Positions 38,037 through 48,037 of a stretch of 64,000 bases of DNA are shown here, piece by piece. The DNA is from Variovorax sp. CF079 (GTDB lineage: Bacteria; Pseudomonadota; Gammaproteobacteria; Burkholderiales; Burkholderiaceae_C), in the NCBI RefSeq assembly GCF_900101545.1, contig NZ_FMZU01000023.1, positions 1 through 64,000 on the forward strand, given 5' to 3'. The notes beneath the pieces were generated by a model. It was not told the DNA's origin. It did not search any database and was given only the letters and a program-made list of their open reading frames with translations. Position 1 is the stretch's first letter, and every line of letters starts with the position of its first letter. The translations under genes were made by a program, and so were the position numbers.

Positions 38037-39758
38037 ATGGACGACAGAGTCGACGCGCTGGACCGGACACTGCACGCCGGACTGGCCCAACTGACGAAGG
38101 GACTTTCGCCCGCAGCGCTGATGCTGGCCTGGTCGGACTGGGCCATCCACCTCGCGGCGCAGCCGGCGCGCAGCGCGCAAGTGCTCATGATCCGCCCGCT
38201 GACGCAGGCGGTTGCGGCCGCGACCCAGGCCTTCCAACCCATGCCCGCCCATGGACCACCGACGCCGGATTCGCACGAGGACGACCGCCGCCTCGCAGAT
38301 CCTTCGTGGGATGCATGGCCTTTCAACCTGTACCGGCAGGCGTTCCGCACAGGCACGCAATGGCTGCGGGAGCTGACCGAAGCGGTGCCCGGCGTCGAAC
38401 GTCATCACGAAGAGGTCGTTTCTTTCGCGACGCGGCAGTTGCACAACATGTGCTCGCCGGCAAATTCGCCGGCCACCCACCCGCTGGTGCTGCAAAGAAC
38501 CGCTGCGACCGGCGGACTGAATCTGATGCAAGGTGCCCGCAACTGGGCAGAAGACCTGCAGCGGAGCGTTCAGCGCCTGCCGCCAAAGGGTGCCGAGAAC
38601 TTCGTGCCGGGGCGCGACGTCGCGATCACCCCCGGCAAGGTCGTCTTGCGCAACCACCTGATGGAACTGATCCAGTACGCGCCCACGACGGCCACGGTCC
38701 ATGCCGAGCCGGTGCTGGTCATGAGCGCGTGGATCATGAAGTACTACATCCTCGACCTGTCGCCGCACAACTCGCTGATCCGCTACCTGGTCGACCAGGG
38801 TCACACCGTGTTCGCGATCTCGTGGAAGAACCCGGATGCGAAAGATCGGGACCTCGGCATCAATGACTACCTGGCGCAGGGCCTGATGGCGGGCCTCGAT
38901 GCCATCAACGCCATCGTGCCCCGTCAGCGCGTGCATGCGGTGGGCTACTGCCTGGGCGGCACGCTGCTGGCCATCGGCGCGGCAGCCATGGCGCGCGACC
39001 AAGACGATCGCCTGGCCACCGTGACGTTGCTGGCGGCGCAGACTGACTTCACCGAGCCGGGAGAACTCGGCCTTTTCATCGACGAGAGCCAGCTCAGCTT
39101 CATGGAAGACCTGATGGCGCGCCAGGGCTATCTGGATTCGAGACAGATGGCCGGCGCCTTCCACTTGCTGCGCGCCGTCGACCTCATCTGGTCGCCCATG
39201 GTGCAGAACTACCTCCTCGGCGAGCGAGCGCCGATGACCGATCTCATGGCTTGGAACGCCGACGGCACGCGCATGCCCTACCGGATGCACGCCGACTACC
39301 TGCGCAGCCTGTTCCTCGAGAACGCGCTTGCGCGTGGCCAGTATCTGGTGAACGGACACCCGGTCTCCCTGGGCGACATCGAGGTGCCGGTCTTCGCCGT
39401 CGGCACACGAACCGACCATGTCGCGCCATGGCGCTCCGTCTACAAGTTGAACCTGCTGTGCGATACCGAGATCAGCTTCGTCCTCACGGACGGCGGCCAC
39501 AACGCCGGCATCCTGAGCGAGCCCGGCCACGCGCACCGCCACTATCGGATCCTCCACCGCGCCAGGAATGCACCCTATGTGCCGCCGGATGGGTACACGG
39601 CTCGCGCCGAGCAGATCGAAGGCTCCTGGTGGCCGGCGTTGCAAGTATGGCTGGCGGATCGCTCCGGACCGCGGCGCAAGCCGCCGCGCATGGGCCATGC
39701 GCAGCTCGGCTACGCCCCCATCTGCAACGCACCGGGCACCTATGTCATGGCGCGTTGA
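38037..39758 (+). CDS. phaC: Class I poly(3-hydroxyalkanoate) synthase
   Basis: The 573-residue synthase has the lipase-box-like GYCLGG with nucleophile C305, Asp in GTRTDHVAPW and His in TDGGHNAGI. The N-terminal PHA synthase domain is present (WDAWPFNLYRQAF, AENFVPGRDVAITPGKVV). It polymerises (R)-3-hydroxyacyl-CoA at the granule surface. AAGGA precedes the chosen ATG. An FNR box in the promoter and a nearby acetoacetyl-CoA reductase suggest polyester formation as an electron sink at low oxygen. Confidence 0.95.
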   Translation: MDDRVDALDRTLHAGLAQLTKGLSPAALMLAWSDWAIHLAAQPARSAQVLMIRPLTQAVAAATQAFQPMPAHGPPTPDSHEDDRRLADPSWDAWPFNLYRQAFRTGTQWLRELTEAVPGVERHHEEVVSFATRQLHNMCSPANSPATHPLVLQRTAATGGLNLMQGARNWAEDLQRSVQRLPPKGAENFVPGRDVAITPGKVVLRNHLMELIQYAPTTATVHAEPVLVMSAWIMKYYILDLSPHNSLIRYLVDQGHTVFAISWKNPDAKDRDLGINDYLAQGLMAGLDAINAIVPRQRVHAVGYCLGGTLLAIGAAAMARDQDDRLATVTLLAAQTDFTEPGELGLFIDESQLSFMEDLMARQGYLDSRQMAGAFHLLRAVDLIWSPMVQNYLLGERAPMTDLMAWNADGTRMPYRMHADYLRSLFLENALARGQYLVNGHPVSLGDIEVPVFAVGTRTDHVAPWRSVYKLNLLCDTEISFVLTDGGHNAGILSEPGHAHRHYRILHRARNAPYVPPDGYTARAEQIEGSWWPALQVWLADRSGPRRKPPRMGHAQLGYAPICNAPGTYVMAR

Positions 39759-39779
39759 GTCCCGCGCCGTGCCAATCCC

Positions 39780-39793
39780 TTGATCCAGCGCAA
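39780..39793. promoter_or_regulatory. FNR-like box (CGCAA variant)
   Basis: TTGATCCAGCGCAA, identical to 2374-2387, lies ~103-116 bases upstream of the BON gene. Confidence 0.5.
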
Positions 39794-39895
39794 CGCTCAA
39801 CCCCCAAGCGCTTCCTAAAGTGATGTCACAGGCATTGCGAGCCTGAATCCAGAGCGCCACACGGCTGCCCTCCATCCACCAACGAAAGGAAGCTC

Positions 39896-40549
39896 ATGAG
39901 ATCCGATGCACAACTCAGAAGCGATATCGTCGCCGAGCTGACCTGGGACCCGGCGATCACCGCCACCAACGTCGGCGTGATCGTCAAGGACGGCGTGGTC
40001 ACATTGACAGGCCATCCCTCCAGCCACGCCGAGAAGTACGCCATCGAGCGCGCTGCGCAGCGCGTCAAGGGCGTGAAGGCGTTGGCGATCGAAATGCCGG
40101 TCAAGCTCGCCTCCGACTACGAGCGCACCGACGCCGACATCGCCATGGCGGTGGAGCGCGCCATCGAGTGGAACGTGCTTGTGCCTGACGACAAGATCCA
40201 CCCGATGGTGGAACAGGGCTGGGTCACGCTCAATGGTGAGGTCGAGTGGGAATACCAGCGCAGGGCCGCGGAAGGTGCCGTGCGCAGCCTGCTGGGCGTC
40301 ACCGGCGTCACGAACCGGGTCGTCGTGAAGCCGAAGTTCACGCCGGCCGACGTCGAAAAGAAGATCCGCGAAGCTTTGGAGCGCCAGGCCGATCGCGAGG
40401 CCGAGCAGATCAAGATCGAGGTCAACGGTGCCCACGTCACGCTCAGCGGCAAGGTCCACTCTTGGGCCGAACGCAAGGCCGCCCAGGGAGCCGCATGGTC
40501 GGCGCCGGGCGTCGCCAACGTGATCAACAACCTGCTCGTTGAAGCCTGA
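39896..40549 (+). CDS. Triple BON-domain protein
   Basis: The 217-residue protein consists of three BON modules: VKDGVVTLTGHPSSHAEKYA, VEQGWVTLNGEVEWEYQRRA and VNGAHVTLSGKVHSWAERKA. No signal peptide is visible, so unlike OsmY it is probably cytoplasmic. BON domains bind phospholipids or serve as stress-related interaction modules. A good AAGGAAG ribosome site precedes the ATG. The reductase gene starts two bases after its stop, so both are co-transcribed from the promoter with the FNR-like box. Confidence 0.9.
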   Translation: MRSDAQLRSDIVAELTWDPAITATNVGVIVKDGVVTLTGHPSSHAEKYAIERAAQRVKGVKALAIEMPVKLASDYERTDADIAMAVERAIEWNVLVPDDKIHPMVEQGWVTLNGEVEWEYQRRAAEGAVRSLLGVTGVTNRVVVKPKFTPADVEKKIREALERQADREAEQIKIEVNGAHVTLSGKVHSWAERKAAQGAAWSAPGVANVINNLLVEA

Positions 40550-40551
40550 GG

Positions 40552-41271
40552 ATGCGCGTCGCACTGGTCACCGGCGGCACCGCTGGCATCGGAGCCGCCG
40601 TGGCCGAAGCCCTTTTGGCCGCAGGCTACCGCGTCGCCTCCAACTACGGAACCAACACGCAGGCGGCGGAGGCGTTCACCGCACGAACCGGCATTCCCGC
40701 ATTCGCGTGGAATGTGGCCGATCCTGCGGCTTGCAAGGCGGGCGTGGCCCGCGTGGAGGCCGCCCTGGGACCGATCGAGGTGCTGATCAACAATGCCGGC
40801 ATCACGCGCGACGCGATGCTGCACAAGATGACGTTCGAGCAGTGGCGCGAGGTGCTCGACGTGAATCTTGGCGGGTGCTTCAACATGTGCCGGGCGGTGA
40901 TCGAGGGTATGCGGGAACGCCGCTTCGGCCGTATCGTCAACATGAGCTCGGTCAACGGGCTGTCGGGCCAGGCGGGGCAGACCAACTATGCCGCGACCAA
41001 GGCGGGCCTCGTCGGCTTCACGAAGTCGCTCGCGCTCGAGGGCGCGTCCCGCAACATCACGGCCAATGTCGTCGCGCCGGGTTACACCGACACCGCCATG
41101 GTCGGTGCCGTGCCGCCCGACGCGCTGGCGCAGATCCTGAAGGCTGTCCCGATGGGGCGGCTGGCGACACCGGCGGAGATCGCGCGCGGCGTCGTCTTTC
41201 TAGCCGCCGACGAAGCCGGTTTCATCAGCGGCATCACGCTGTCGATCAACGGCGGCAAGTACATGCCCTGA
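40552..41271 (+). CDS. phaB: Acetoacetyl-CoA reductase-like SDR (PhaB)
   Basis: The 239-residue short-chain dehydrogenase has the cofactor motif [21 protein letters not shown], the catalytic Ser in NMSSVNG and Y-x3-K in TNYAATKAG. It matches PhaB, which reduces acetoacetyl-CoA to (R)-3-hydroxybutyryl-CoA with NADPH, and it sits just after phaC and the BON gene. FabG is the alternative reading; context favours PHB synthesis. Confidence 0.87.
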   Translation: MRVALVTGGTAGIGAAVAEALLAAGYRVASNYGTNTQAAEAFTARTGIPAFAWNVADPAACKAGVARVEAALGPIEVLINNAGITRDAMLHKMTFEQWREVLDVNLGGCFNMCRAVIEGMRERRFGRIVNMSSVNGLSGQAGQTNYAATKAGLVGFTKSLALEGASRNITANVVAPGYTDTAMVGAVPPDALAQILKAVPMGRLATPAEIARGVVFLAADEAGFISGITLSINGGKYMP

Positions 41272-41326
41272 GCGGCCGCATAGCGACCAAACAAACATCC
41301 CCCTTTTTCTGCTCCTGGAGCTTGCC

Positions 41327-42358
41327 ATGCGAACGATGAAAGCCGCGGTTGTCCACGCGTTCGGACAACCCCTGAAGATTGAAGAAGTGCCCGTGCCCGA
41401 GGTGCCCCCGGGGCAGGTGCTGGTCAAGGTGGCCGCCTCCGGCGTCTGCCATACCGACCTGCATGCAGCCGAAGGCGACTGGCCGGTCAAGCCCGCCTTG
41501 CCCTTCATCCCCGGCCACGAGGGCGTGGGCCACGTCGCGGCCGTCGGCGCGGGCGTGAAGCACGTCAAGGAAGGCGACCGCGTGGGCGTGCCGTGGCTGC
41601 ATACCGCCTGCGGCCATTGCGAACACTGCATCACCGGCTGGGAGACGCTGTGCGACCACCAGCAGATGACCGGCTACACCGTCAACGGCGGCTACGCGGA
41701 ATACGTGCTCGCCGACCCGGGCTACGTGGGCCACCTGCCGGCGAATGTCGGCTTCACCGAGATCGCGCCCGTGCTCTGCGCGGGCGTCACGGTCTACAAG
41801 GGACTCAAGGTCCTGGATTGCAAACCGGGCGACTGGGTGGCAATCTCCGGTGTCGGCGGCCTGGGTCACCTGGCGGTGCAGTACGCCAAGGCGATGGGCT
41901 TCCACGTCGCCGCCGTCGACATCGACGACGAGAAGCTGCAACTGGCCAAGGAGGTCGGGGCCGACATGCTGATCAATGCTGCGAAACAGGATCCCGCGCA
42001 GGAGATGCAGAAGGCCCTGCGCGGCGCGCACGGCGTGCTGGTGACCGCCGTCTCGCGCAGCGCCTTCGCCCAGGCGCTGGGCATGCTGCACAAGCGCGGC
42101 ACCATGTCGATGGTGGGACTGCCGCCGGGCGATTTCGCGCTGCCGATCTTCGACATGGTCCTCAATGCCAAGACCGTGCGGGGCTCGATCGTGGGCACCC
42201 GCAAGGACCTGCAGGAGGCGCTGGAATTCGCCGGCGAAGGCAAGGTGCGCACGGTGTGCAGCGAAGACCGGCTCGACAACATCAACTCAGTCTTCGACCG
42301 CATGCGCCAAGGCCGGATCGAGGGCCGAGTCGTCATGCGCTTGACGGACGAGGTCTAG
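41327..42358 (+). CDS. adhP: Zinc-dependent alcohol dehydrogenase AdhP
   Basis: The 343-residue medium-chain dehydrogenase has catalytic zinc ligands in [10 protein letters not shown] and PGHEGVGHV, the structural zinc set [15 protein letters not shown], and the NAD motif [13 protein letters not shown]. It interconverts alcohols and aldehydes with NAD(H), and in this low-oxygen context probably forms ethanol fermentatively. A second homologue follows after five bases. Confidence 0.93.
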   Translation: MRTMKAAVVHAFGQPLKIEEVPVPEVPPGQVLVKVAASGVCHTDLHAAEGDWPVKPALPFIPGHEGVGHVAAVGAGVKHVKEGDRVGVPWLHTACGHCEHCITGWETLCDHQQMTGYTVNGGYAEYVLADPGYVGHLPANVGFTEIAPVLCAGVTVYKGLKVLDCKPGDWVAISGVGGLGHLAVQYAKAMGFHVAAVDIDDEKLQLAKEVGADMLINAAKQDPAQEMQKALRGAHGVLVTAVSRSAFAQALGMLHKRGTMSMVGLPPGDFALPIFDMVLNAKTVRGSIVGTRKDLQEALEFAGEGKVRTVCSEDRLDNINSVFDRMRQGRIEGRVVMRLTDEV

Positions 42359-42363
42359 CTTCG

Positions 42364-43353
42364 ATGCAGGCGATGGTGCTCTGCGCTGCGGGCCAGGCGC
42401 TGCGGATGGAACAGCGCCCACTGCCGGAGCCGGCCGCCGGCGAGCTGCGTCTGCGCGTGCTGGCCTGCGCGGTCTGCCGCACCGACCTGCACGTGGTCGA
42501 CGGCGACCTGCCACTGCCCGTGATGCCGATCGTGCCAGGCCATGAGATCGTCGGCGAGGTCGAAGCGCTCGGTGCGGGCGTCCTCGTGCACCGCATCGGC
42601 GACCGCGTTGGCGTACCCTGGCTGGGCCACAGCTGCGGCCACTGCGCCTTCTGCGCCAGCGGCAGCGAAAACCTGTGCGATGCGCCGCGCTTCACCGGCT
42701 ACCACCGCGACGGCGGCTTTGCGAGCCATGTCATCGCCGAGGCCGATTTCTGCCTGCCGCTCGGCATGTTGACGCAGGAGCCGGCCCGGATCGCACCTCT
42801 CATGTGCGCCGGTCTGATCGGCTGGCGCAGCCTGAAAGCAGCCGGTGAAGGCGCACGGCGCCTGGGCCTCTACGGGTTTGGCGCGGCTGCGCACCTGATC
42901 GCGCAGGTCGCTGCCGGCCAGGGCCGGCAGGTCCATGCCTTCACACGGCCTGGCGACGCAGCAGGCCAGGCCTTCGCGCGCTCGCTGGGCGCCGCATGGG
43001 CCGGGGGTTCGGACGAAACGCCCGCCGTCCCGCTGGACGCCGCGATCATCTTTGCGCCGGCGGGCGAACTCGTGCCGATCGCGCTGAGCGCGGTGCGCAA
43101 AGGCGGCCGCGTCGTCTGCGCTGGCATCCACATGAGCGACATTCCCGCCTTTGCCTACCGATTGCTCTGGGAAGAACGGCAGCTCGTCTCCGTGGCCAAT
43201 CTCACGCGCCTCGACGCCCGTGAATTCCTGGACCAGGTGCAAGCGCACCCGCCGCAGATCCACATCACGACCTATAGCCTGGCCCAGGCCAATGAAGCGC
43301 TCGCCGACCTGCGCGCCGGCCGACTTCTGGGCGCCGCGGTACTGTTGCCCTGA
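42364..43353 (+). CDS. Zinc-dependent alcohol dehydrogenase family protein (second copy)
   Basis: This 329-residue MDR protein retains catalytic (CAVCRTDLHV, PGHEIVGEV) and structural (CGHCAFCASGSENLC) zinc ligands. Its cofactor loop is the divergent GLYGFGAAAHLIAQVA, and it diverges strongly from AdhP in the second half. It fits the YjgB/AdhA-like zinc-binding alcohol dehydrogenase subgroup. It is in one operon with adhP (5-base gap), which implies linked but distinct substrates or cofactors. Confidence 0.87.
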   Translation: MQAMVLCAAGQALRMEQRPLPEPAAGELRLRVLACAVCRTDLHVVDGDLPLPVMPIVPGHEIVGEVEALGAGVLVHRIGDRVGVPWLGHSCGHCAFCASGSENLCDAPRFTGYHRDGGFASHVIAEADFCLPLGMLTQEPARIAPLMCAGLIGWRSLKAAGEGARRLGLYGFGAAAHLIAQVAAGQGRQVHAFTRPGDAAGQAFARSLGAAWAGGSDETPAVPLDAAIIFAPAGELVPIALSAVRKGGRVVCAGIHMSDIPAFAYRLLWEERQLVSVANLTRLDAREFLDQVQAHPPQIHITTYSLAQANEALADLRAGRLLGAAVLLP

Positions 43354-43442
43354 GCGTCGCGACATCGGCCCGCCGCACCGCCATGCAGTACCTGCCCGGC
43401 GCCAATCCACAGCCATCTGCTGGAGCACATGTCGCCCACAGT

Positions 43443-43456
43443 TTGACGGAGGTCAA
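43443..43456. promoter_or_regulatory. FNR-type box
   Basis: TTGACGGAGGTCAA is a perfect inverted repeat (TTGAC/GTCAA) of FNR geometry, 61-74 bases upstream of the DksA-like gene. Confidence 0.55.
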
Positions 43457-43516
43457 GGTGATCGAGACCGACGGCAGCGACGATCAATGCACTCCCCGAT
43501 CTTCTAGTAGGTTCCC

Positions 43517-43891
43517 ATGAAACATCTGACTTCAGCCGACCTCAACGCACTGGCCGCTCAACTCCAGGCCATGAAACACAGCGTCCTCGATGAAATCCGC
43601 GATACCGCGGCCGATGTCGAAGCCCATCTTCAGCCTCAGGACCATGAAGTTCAGAGCCACGCGGACGAAGCCGAAGCCGAACGTCTCGGCGACGTGCGCT
43701 TCGCCGAGATCGAGATCGACCGCGCCAGGCTGCGCGACATCGAGCAGGCCGAGCAGCGCATGTCAGATGGGCGCTACGGCATCTGCGCGGACTGCGGCGA
43801 GGCCATTGCGCGCGAGCGCCTGCTCGCGCAACCCATCGCCATTCGCTGTGCCGCGTGCCAAGCCACGGCCGAGCTCCGGCTTCGTCGCTGA
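43517..43891 (+). CDS. TraR/DksA family zinc-finger protein
   Basis: The 124-residue protein has a helical N-terminal part and the C4 zinc finger CADCGEAIARERLLAQP ending in CAAC, typical of DksA/TraR proteins that bind in the RNA polymerase secondary channel. It is shorter than canonical DksA and lacks the DxxDxA coiled-coil tip in recognisable form, so its effect on transcription may differ. A palindromic FNR-type box precedes it. Confidence 0.85.
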   Translation: MKHLTSADLNALAAQLQAMKHSVLDEIRDTAADVEAHLQPQDHEVQSHADEAEAERLGDVRFAEIEIDRARLRDIEQAEQRMSDGRYGICADCGEAIARERLLAQPIAIRCAACQATAELRLRR

Positions 43892-43894
43892 CCC

Positions 43895-44110
43895 CTAGCC
43901 GTCGAGCGGCACGCCGCCGCCGAAGCGGCATACCCATCGGTCCCACAAGTCCTGGTTGAATGCGCCCAGTGACGTCTGCCAGGCGGACACCATCTGCAAC
44001 TGGCTGCGCTGAGCCTGCATCAAGGCCTCGGTCAATGCGCCCTGCCATTCGAGAGCCGACCGCAAGTAGCCGTCGCGAAGCGAGTAGACGGTGGAAGTTT
44101 CATTGGGCAT
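43895..44110 (-). CDS. Small hypothetical protein, possibly phasin-like
   Basis: From ATG 44110, preceded by TGGAG, the protein has 71 residues: MPNETSTVYSLRDGYLRSAL, then QGALTEALMQAQRSQLQMVS and a Trp-rich end (WDRWVCRFGGG). The amphipathic helix and PHA-gene context recall phasins or other granule-associated proteins, but this is a guess. The frame is open further upstream without support. It is divergent from a USP, with a TTGCG-type palindrome between them. Confidence 0.6.
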   Translation of the reverse strand: MPNETSTVYSLRDGYLRSALEWQGALTEALMQAQRSQLQMVSAWQTSLGAFNQDLWDRWVCRFGGGVPLDG

Positions 44111-44273
44111 ACGGTTCTCCAGGACAAGGGTTGCGCCATTCCGTTGCAGCACGGGTACCAGCTCAGGATCGCTCAGCGGTGTTTCGGGCGTTTTGATGTA
44201 GGTCAACAGTGCCGAACATCGCTCGGATGCAGCGAGGACCGCTGCATCCGAGCGGCTGCGACCCGCCGATTGC

Positions 44274-44287
44274 TTGCGCTGACGCAA
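44274..44287. promoter_or_regulatory. TTGCG-type palindrome of Crp/Fnr geometry
   Basis: TTGCGCTGACGCAA lies 53-66 bases upstream of the usp at 44340. It is the near-twin of TTGCGCTAGCGCAA in the acs-actP control region. Confidence 0.5.
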
Positions 44288-44339
44288 GCCTTGCAGCCGT
44301 GCTGCCGCGCAAGATGGATGAACATGCAGGAGCACCGTC

Positions 44340-45173
44340 ATGCACCCCGTCAAATCCCTTCTTGTTCACCTTGACGGAACGGCGCGCGCCGAGGCACGGC
44401 TGCGCCTTGCGCACCAACTGGCAAGCGCCTATCGGGCCAGGTTGACCGCGCTGTTCGCAGTAGCCCCACGCTACCCGCCCCTGCTGCCCCTCGCGGGAGG
44501 CGTTCCGTTGGTGCCACCGCCCGCCGGCATCGATGCGGATCACCGTGCCCATGCCATGGCCACGTTCGAGCGAGCGAGGCATGCCGGAGCGCCCGAGTGC
44601 GAGTGGCTGGAGTTGAACGGCGATCCGGTGATCTGCAGTTTCGCGCGGCGCGCCCTGGCGTCGGACCTTCTGGTACTTGGGCAACGCGATCCGGGCGATG
44701 CCACGGGCCGCGATGTGCCGGGCGACTTCGTCGAGTGCGCGATCATCGACAGCGGCCGGCCCGCGCTCGTCATTCCATACGCCGGCGAGGCAACCGCCGC
44801 ACCGCAGACCGTGTTGGTGGCCTGGAAGCCGACGCGCGAATCCGCCCGCGCACTCACTGCCGCCCTGCCCTTCCTGCGAGGCGCCCGGCAGGTCCACCTG
44901 GTGTGCGCCGACCAAAACGCCGACTACACGCAGTCGGCGCCATTGGAGGTCCCGAACTACCTTCGCCTGCACGGCATCGAGCACGTGCGCGAGCATCGTT
45001 GGCTCACGGAACGCGATGCCGGCAACGAACTGCTGACCCTGGCGGCGGACACCGGCGCCGAAATGATCGTGATGGGCTGCTACGGCCACAGCCGCGCACG
45101 CGAGTTGGTGCTGGGCGGGGCGACCCGCACAGTGCTGGAGTCGATGACGGTGCCAGCCTTGATGGCTCACTAG
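44340..45173 (+). CDS. Universal stress protein, tandem-domain type
   Basis: The 277-residue protein has an N-terminal Usp module starting MHPVKSLLVHLDGTARAEAR. The second module ends GCYGHSRARELVLGGATRT and closes with VPALMAH, as in the paralogues at 1424 and 37048. The first half is more divergent, and its P-loop-like segment reads DLLVLGQRDPGDATG. It is monocistronic, 84 bases before a two-component system. Confidence 0.88.
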   Translation: MHPVKSLLVHLDGTARAEARLRLAHQLASAYRARLTALFAVAPRYPPLLPLAGGVPLVPPPAGIDADHRAHAMATFERARHAGAPECEWLELNGDPVICSFARRALASDLLVLGQRDPGDATGRDVPGDFVECAIIDSGRPALVIPYAGEATAAPQTVLVAWKPTRESARALTAALPFLRGARQVHLVCADQNADYTQSAPLEVPNYLRLHGIEHVREHRWLTERDAGNELLTLAADTGAEMIVMGCYGHSRARELVLGGATRTVLESMTVPALMAH

Positions 45174-45257
45174 TCGCATCCGCCGGGCCATTTCCCGCCC
45201 TCGGCGTGTCCAGGCGTGGCGTTGCGATGCCGCCGCCACAAGGGATAACATCCCTGG

Positions 45258-45989
45258 GTGACTGCTCCCACCCACCTCGCCGTCCTCGACGATGAAGTCG
45301 AAATCACAACGCTTCTTGCAACCTATCTGCAAGGGCATGGGTTTCGCGTCAGCCAGCTGCATTCCGGTGCAGCGCTCATGGAGTTGATGCAACGCGATGC
45401 GCCCATGCTCGTGCTGCTCGACCTGGGTCTGCCTGGCGAGGACGGTTTCGCCATCGCGCGCCAGTTGCGAGAGCACTGGCGCTGCGGGCTGGTGATCGTC
45501 ACCGGCCGCGGCGATGCGGTCGACAAGGTGGTCGGCCTCGAGATCGGGGCCGACGACTACGTCACCAAGCCTTTCGATCTGCGCGAATTGCTGGCGCGCA
45601 TCAAAGCGGTGCTGCGCCGCCTTACACCTGGTGAACAAGGCCAGGGAAAAGCGAACGCCGAAGCCGCGACGACGCTGTTGCGCTTCGCGCAGTGGGAGCT
45701 CGACACCGCGGCACGGCGGCTGCTGGATCCGGGTCGAAACGAGGTGCCGCTGACTACCGGCGAATTCGACCTGCTGCACACGCTCGTGACGCACCCGGGC
45801 CGCGTGCTGTCGCGGGACTTCCTCCTCGAGCGCACCCGTGGCCGCGACGGTGGTCCCTTCGACCGCACCATCGATGTCCAGGTCGGACGACTACGCCGCA
45901 AGCTGGAAGCCGACCCGAACAATCCGCAGATCATCAAATCGGTCCGCGGCGCCGGCTACATCCTCGTCGCCAAGGTCGAGGCGGGTTGA
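45258..45989 (+). CDS. OmpR-family response regulator
   Basis: The 243-residue regulator starts at GTG 45258. The receiver has the DDE acidic pair, phospho-Asp in LVLLDLGLPGEDG and Lys in VTKPFDLRE. The C-terminal winged helix (LTTGEFDLLHTLVTHPGRVLSRDFLLE to RGAGYIL) binds DNA. It overlaps the start of the hybrid kinase gene, its evident partner. The target genes are not obvious; the surrounding stress and fermentation genes are candidates. Confidence 0.92.
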   Translation: MTAPTHLAVLDDEVEITTLLATYLQGHGFRVSQLHSGAALMELMQRDAPMLVLLDLGLPGEDGFAIARQLREHWRCGLVIVTGRGDAVDKVVGLEIGADDYVTKPFDLRELLARIKAVLRRLTPGEQGQGKANAEAATTLLRFAQWELDTAARRLLDPGRNEVPLTTGEFDLLHTLVTHPGRVLSRDFLLERTRGRDGGPFDRTIDVQVGRLRRKLEADPNNPQIIKSVRGAGYILVAKVEAG

Positions 45990-48037
45990 TGAAACGGAAA
46001 TCCCTCGTTCCCGGATTCGACGACGGGGCCGTATTCCGTTCGCTCTTCGCTGCCTATCCGGACGCACTTCTGCTGGTCGATCTTCAGGGCGTGATCGGAC
46101 TGGCCAATCCGGCGGCGCTCGATTTGCTGGGTTATTCGGCAGATGAACTCGTTGGACTTTCGGTCGACGAACTGGTGCCCGACGCGATCCGGCCACGCCA
46201 TGCGGCCTATCGCAGCGCCTATGCAGCCCACCCGCGTACACGCCCAATGGGCATGCAGATGGACCTGGTCGCCAAGCGGCGCGACGGCAGCGAGGTGATG
46301 GTCGAGATCGCGCTGAGCCCATTGCAGGACCACGGCCTGCCGTATGTCGTGGCCGCGATTCGCAGCGTGGGTACCTATCCGCGCGTCAAGCAGGCGTTGC
46401 AGAGAGCCCGGTACGCCGAGCATCTCGCCCAGTTCGGCCGCTTCGCAGTCGATGCGCGCGACCCGCAAGAACTTCTGGAACTCGTGCCGGCGATCGCGGC
46501 CGAAGCGCTCCAGGTCGAAACGGCCGAGATTCTCCTGCTGGAGCCGAACGGCCTCGAGTTTCGGGTCGCGGCCATCACCGGCGCCTTGCAGGATCTCGCC
46601 GTCGGCGATCGAATTCCCAAGTCCCCCACCTCGCTTGCCGGCAGCGTTGTAGCCGACGGCAAAGCGGTTCTGGTGGATGATCACGCCCGGGAGCAGCGCT
46701 TCCAGTCGGCGGCGCGCGCGATTGAAAGCGGCCTGCCAAGCGAGCTCGCCGTGCCGCTGTCGGATCGTGGCCGGACCATCGGTGTGCTGGCCGTACGTTC
46801 GAGCACGCCCAGACGCTTCGGCGACGACGAACTTCGATTCCTCGATTCGCTGTCGAGCCTGCTCGCGACCGTCCTGCAGCGCGCGCAGAGCGAAGAGGCG
46901 CTCAACCATGCACAGCGGCTGGAGACCGTCGGCCAGCTCACCGGCGGCGTCGCGCACGACTTCAACAACCTGCTGACCGTCATCTCCGGCAATCTGCAGG
47001 TGCTGGAGGACGCTCCTGCGTGCGCCGACGATCCCTTCGTCCAGCAACTCGTCGGCGCCGCCGCCCGCGCCACACGCCGTGGTGCCGAATTGACGAGCAA
47101 GCTGCTCGCGTTCTCGCGGCGCCAGGTGCTTCAGCCCACGATCGTCGACACCTCCGCGTTGCTGCATTCCCTGACCGACATGCTGCGCCGCACGCTGGAC
47201 CAGCGCATCGTCATCACGCTCGATGCCAAGGAGGTGCTGTGTCTGGCGGATCCGGTGCAGCTCGAATCCGCGCTGTTGAACATCGCCATCAATGCACGCG
47301 ATGCCATGCCTCAAGGCGGCACGCTGGCCTTTGCCTGCCGCGCCGTTGCGTCGCTGCCGGCCAGTCTCGATGCCGAGCGAGAGCAGGCCGAGGCGGACGG
47401 CTATGTGGCAATCTCGATCTCGGACACCGGCGAGGGAATGCCCGAGGCCGTGAAGGAGCGCGCCTTCGAGCCCTTCTTCACGACCAAGGAAGCCGGCCGC
47501 GGCACCGGCCTGGGTCTCTCGACCGTCTACGGCTTCGCCAAGCAGTCGCGCGGCGCCGTCGGTCTCAGCAGCGCGCCCGGCGCGGGCACGACGGTAACGC
47601 TTTATCTTCCCCAAGTCGAAGTGGACGGTGCTGCCGACGACGAGTTCGACGCCGCGACTCTGGACAGCGTACCGCCCGGACTGCGTGTCCTGCTGGTCGA
47701 GGACGACGCCGAGGTCCGAAGCGTGGTGCAGAAGTTTCTCACTTCGATGGCCTGCGAGGTCGTCGCCTGCGCGAACGCCGAAGACGCGTTGCGCATGCTC
47801 GCATCAGACTCGGACATCGGGCTGCTGCTCACCGACATCCTGCTCGGCGCCGGCATGCGCGGCACCGAACTGGCGGAGGCGGCACGCACGCGACGGCCAG
47901 GCCTGCCGATGCTGCTGATGTCGGGTTATTCCAGCAAAGTGTTCCACGAGCCGCAGGACTGGGAGCTGCTGCGCAAGCCCTACACGCGGGTCGAACTCGA
48001 ACGCGCGATGGTGAAGGTCCTGGGCGCCGCTCAATGA
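45989..48037 (+). CDS. Soluble hybrid sensor histidine kinase (PAS-GAF-HisKA-HATPase-REC)
   Basis: The 682-residue protein has no membrane spans. A PAS domain (~20-135: [20 protein letters not shown]) is followed by GAF (~160-300), HisKA with [18 protein letters not shown], a HATPase with NAAINAR-like [28 protein letters not shown], and a C-terminal receiver ([22 protein letters not shown]). A cytosolic redox or metabolite signal is likely. It converges with the Crp/Fnr gene, overlapping it by seven bases. Confidence 0.92.
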   Translation: MKRKSLVPGFDDGAVFRSLFAAYPDALLLVDLQGVIGLANPAALDLLGYSADELVGLSVDELVPDAIRPRHAAYRSAYAAHPRTRPMGMQMDLVAKRRDGSEVMVEIALSPLQDHGLPYVVAAIRSVGTYPRVKQALQRARYAEHLAQFGRFAVDARDPQELLELVPAIAAEALQVETAEILLLEPNGLEFRVAAITGALQDLAVGDRIPKSPTSLAGSVVADGKAVLVDDHAREQRFQSAARAIESGLPSELAVPLSDRGRTIGVLAVRSSTPRRFGDDELRFLDSLSSLLATVLQRAQSEEALNHAQRLETVGQLTGGVAHDFNNLLTVISGNLQVLEDAPACADDPFVQQLVGAAARATRRGAELTSKLLAFSRRQVLQPTIVDTSALLHSLTDMLRRTLDQRIVITLDAKEVLCLADPVQLESALLNIAINARDAMPQGGTLAFACRAVASLPASLDAEREQAEADGYVAISISDTGEGMPEAVKERAFEPFFTTKEAGRGTGLGLSTVYGFAKQSRGAVGLSSAPGAGTTVTLYLPQVEVDGAADDEFDAATLDSVPPGLRVLLVEDDAEVRSVVQKFLTSMACEVVACANAEDALRMLASDSDIGLLLTDILLGAGMRGTELAEAARTRRPGLPMLLMSGYSSKVFHEPQDWELLRKPYTRVELERAMVKVLGAAQ

